Shown here: positions 63,198-64,000 of the stretch, in pieces
Position numbering within the stretch: the stretch's first letter is position 1
How the letters are laid out: each line of letters begins with the position of its first letter
Assembly (NCBI RefSeq): GCF_963675165.1
Contig: NC_087382.1
Span: 2,581,567 to 2,645,566 of the forward strand
Reading direction: 5' to 3'
Origin: Halichondria panicea
Lineage: Eukaryota > Porifera > Demospongiae > Suberitida > Halichondriidae
DNA: 64,000 nucleotides
Made by a program: the position numbers and the translations under genes
The notes under the pieces: generated by a model
Database searches by the model: none
What the model saw: only the letters and a program-made list of their open reading frames with translations
What the model was told of the DNA's origin: nothing

Positions 63198-63845
63198 ATG
63201 CCTAGGCCTGGTGGACTGAAACCTGCTGAATCTGCTGACCCTAAAATACAAGCAGTGGCTGATGCCGTAAGTCAGTAGTCTCGCGGACCCAGACCCTGAT
63301 AATATATCGGCTGGTCCACGAGACTAGTAAGTCAGTGCTAGCATGCTATACTAGACTATAGTGTCAGATGGCATTGTATGTATACATTCACATAGATATA
63401 CAATACGTACGATAGTGTGTTCAGTCACACCAAATTGATCTTATGTTTCACGGATCTTTACATTGTAACAGCTGGCTTGCGAGACTAGGTGGTTTATCAT
63501 TAATTATAAACCACGAAACCACAAACAGTCACCACAAAAATCGCTTTTGCAAATATCACTACTTTTTGCTAGATCACATGGCCAATCTGACCACTACTAT
63601 AATTATGCCGGAAAATCCGTGAAAATAAGATTAATTTGCTGGTGTCTGGCTACATTTGTAGTTTGACATGTCACACACACACACACACACACACATCCTC
63701 CACCCACTCCACACTCAACACACACACACACACACTGGGGCAGGTGAGGGCTGACCTGGAGGGCAAGCTAGGGAGCCAGTGCTCTGAGTACGTGGCAGTG
63801 ACCTACAGGTTGCAAAAGGTGGCTGGAATCAACTACTTCATCAAG
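63198..63845 (+). CDS. Second stefin gene, 3' exon beyond the window
   Basis: Exons 63198-63266 and 63744-63845 match the first stefin exon by exon (23 and 34 codons). The start is MPRPGGLKPAESADP. In exon 2 the reactive hairpin reads LQKVAG in place of SQVVAG, altering the QVVAG motif that enters the protease cleft. Exon 3 lies beyond position 64000. Non-coding sequence is also closely similar, so the duplication is recent. Confidence 0.88.
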
Positions 63846-64000
63846 GTATGGTCTAATATTATGTTGCAACTGCTAGTAAACTAACTGATCAAAAGTATAA
63901 TTAATTTTGATAATGCCCTTAATATTCTATGCTCTTCAATCCTCATTTTCTTTGCATTGTAATAATTATTAATGTAGCAAGCATTGTATTGTATACTGTA

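Overview
The window is animal nuclear DNA, most likely from a demosponge. It has short GT-AG introns, animal-type genes (PCNA, a Hakai/CBLL1-like RING ligase, stefin-type cystatins, cadherin exons), and an unusual wealth of Death, CARD, TKL-kinase, Roco, Kelch and Ig modules recombined in ways known from sponges. Species cannot be fixed from the sequence. All exon boundaries below were read by eye from splice consensus and reading-frame phase, without transcripts or database searches.

Layout. 0-9.1 kb: a large tandem duplication (two near-full copies, a third partial) on the minus strand carrying two copies of a two-exon cadherin module, broken up by hairpin MITEs. 9.2-22.3 kb: minus-strand gene A, a predicted 1359-residue protein with Death domain, TKL kinase, eight 279-bp Ig exons, a transmembrane exon and a 19-residue tandem-repeat tail; its introns are packed with MITEs and a 1.9-kb terminal-inverted-repeat element. 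22.8-25.1 kb: two further inverted-repeat elements. 25.5-28.7 kb: minus-strand gene C, CARD plus Kelch, with an apparent one-base frameshift. 30-33.5 kb: a damaged Kelch copy cut by a 5'-truncated LINE, plus Death and Kelch scraps. 34-35.4 kb: a decayed LINE. 35.8-48.2 kb: minus-strand gene D, a Roco (Roc-COR) protein followed by an Ig-like exon, paired Death-domain exons, a ZU5-like region, an Ig exon and more Death domains, with a second decayed LINE in an intron. 48.4-54.3 kb: transposon-rich spacer including another LINE. 54.4-56.8 kb: gene B, Death plus TKL kinase, paralogous to the 5' end of gene A and phase-compatible with gene D. 57.3-58.9 kb: Hakai-like gene (minus), head to head with PCNA (plus, 59.1-61.3 kb). 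61.6 kb to the end: two tandem stefin genes, the second cut by the window edge.

Genes A, B, C and D look like one modular family. They share nearly identical kinase, Death, Ig and linker exons, nearly all with phase-1 borders, so whole exons can be swapped, duplicated or skipped without frameshift. By domain content (Death, CARD, TKL kinase, Roc-COR, Ig) they resemble innate-immune or cell-death signalling proteins; this role is inferred. The most notable features are the homogenised Ig exon array downstream of a Death-kinase module, a Death-domain exon fused to the tail of the family kinase, and a short linker exon found in three genes and expanded into a tandem repeat in one.
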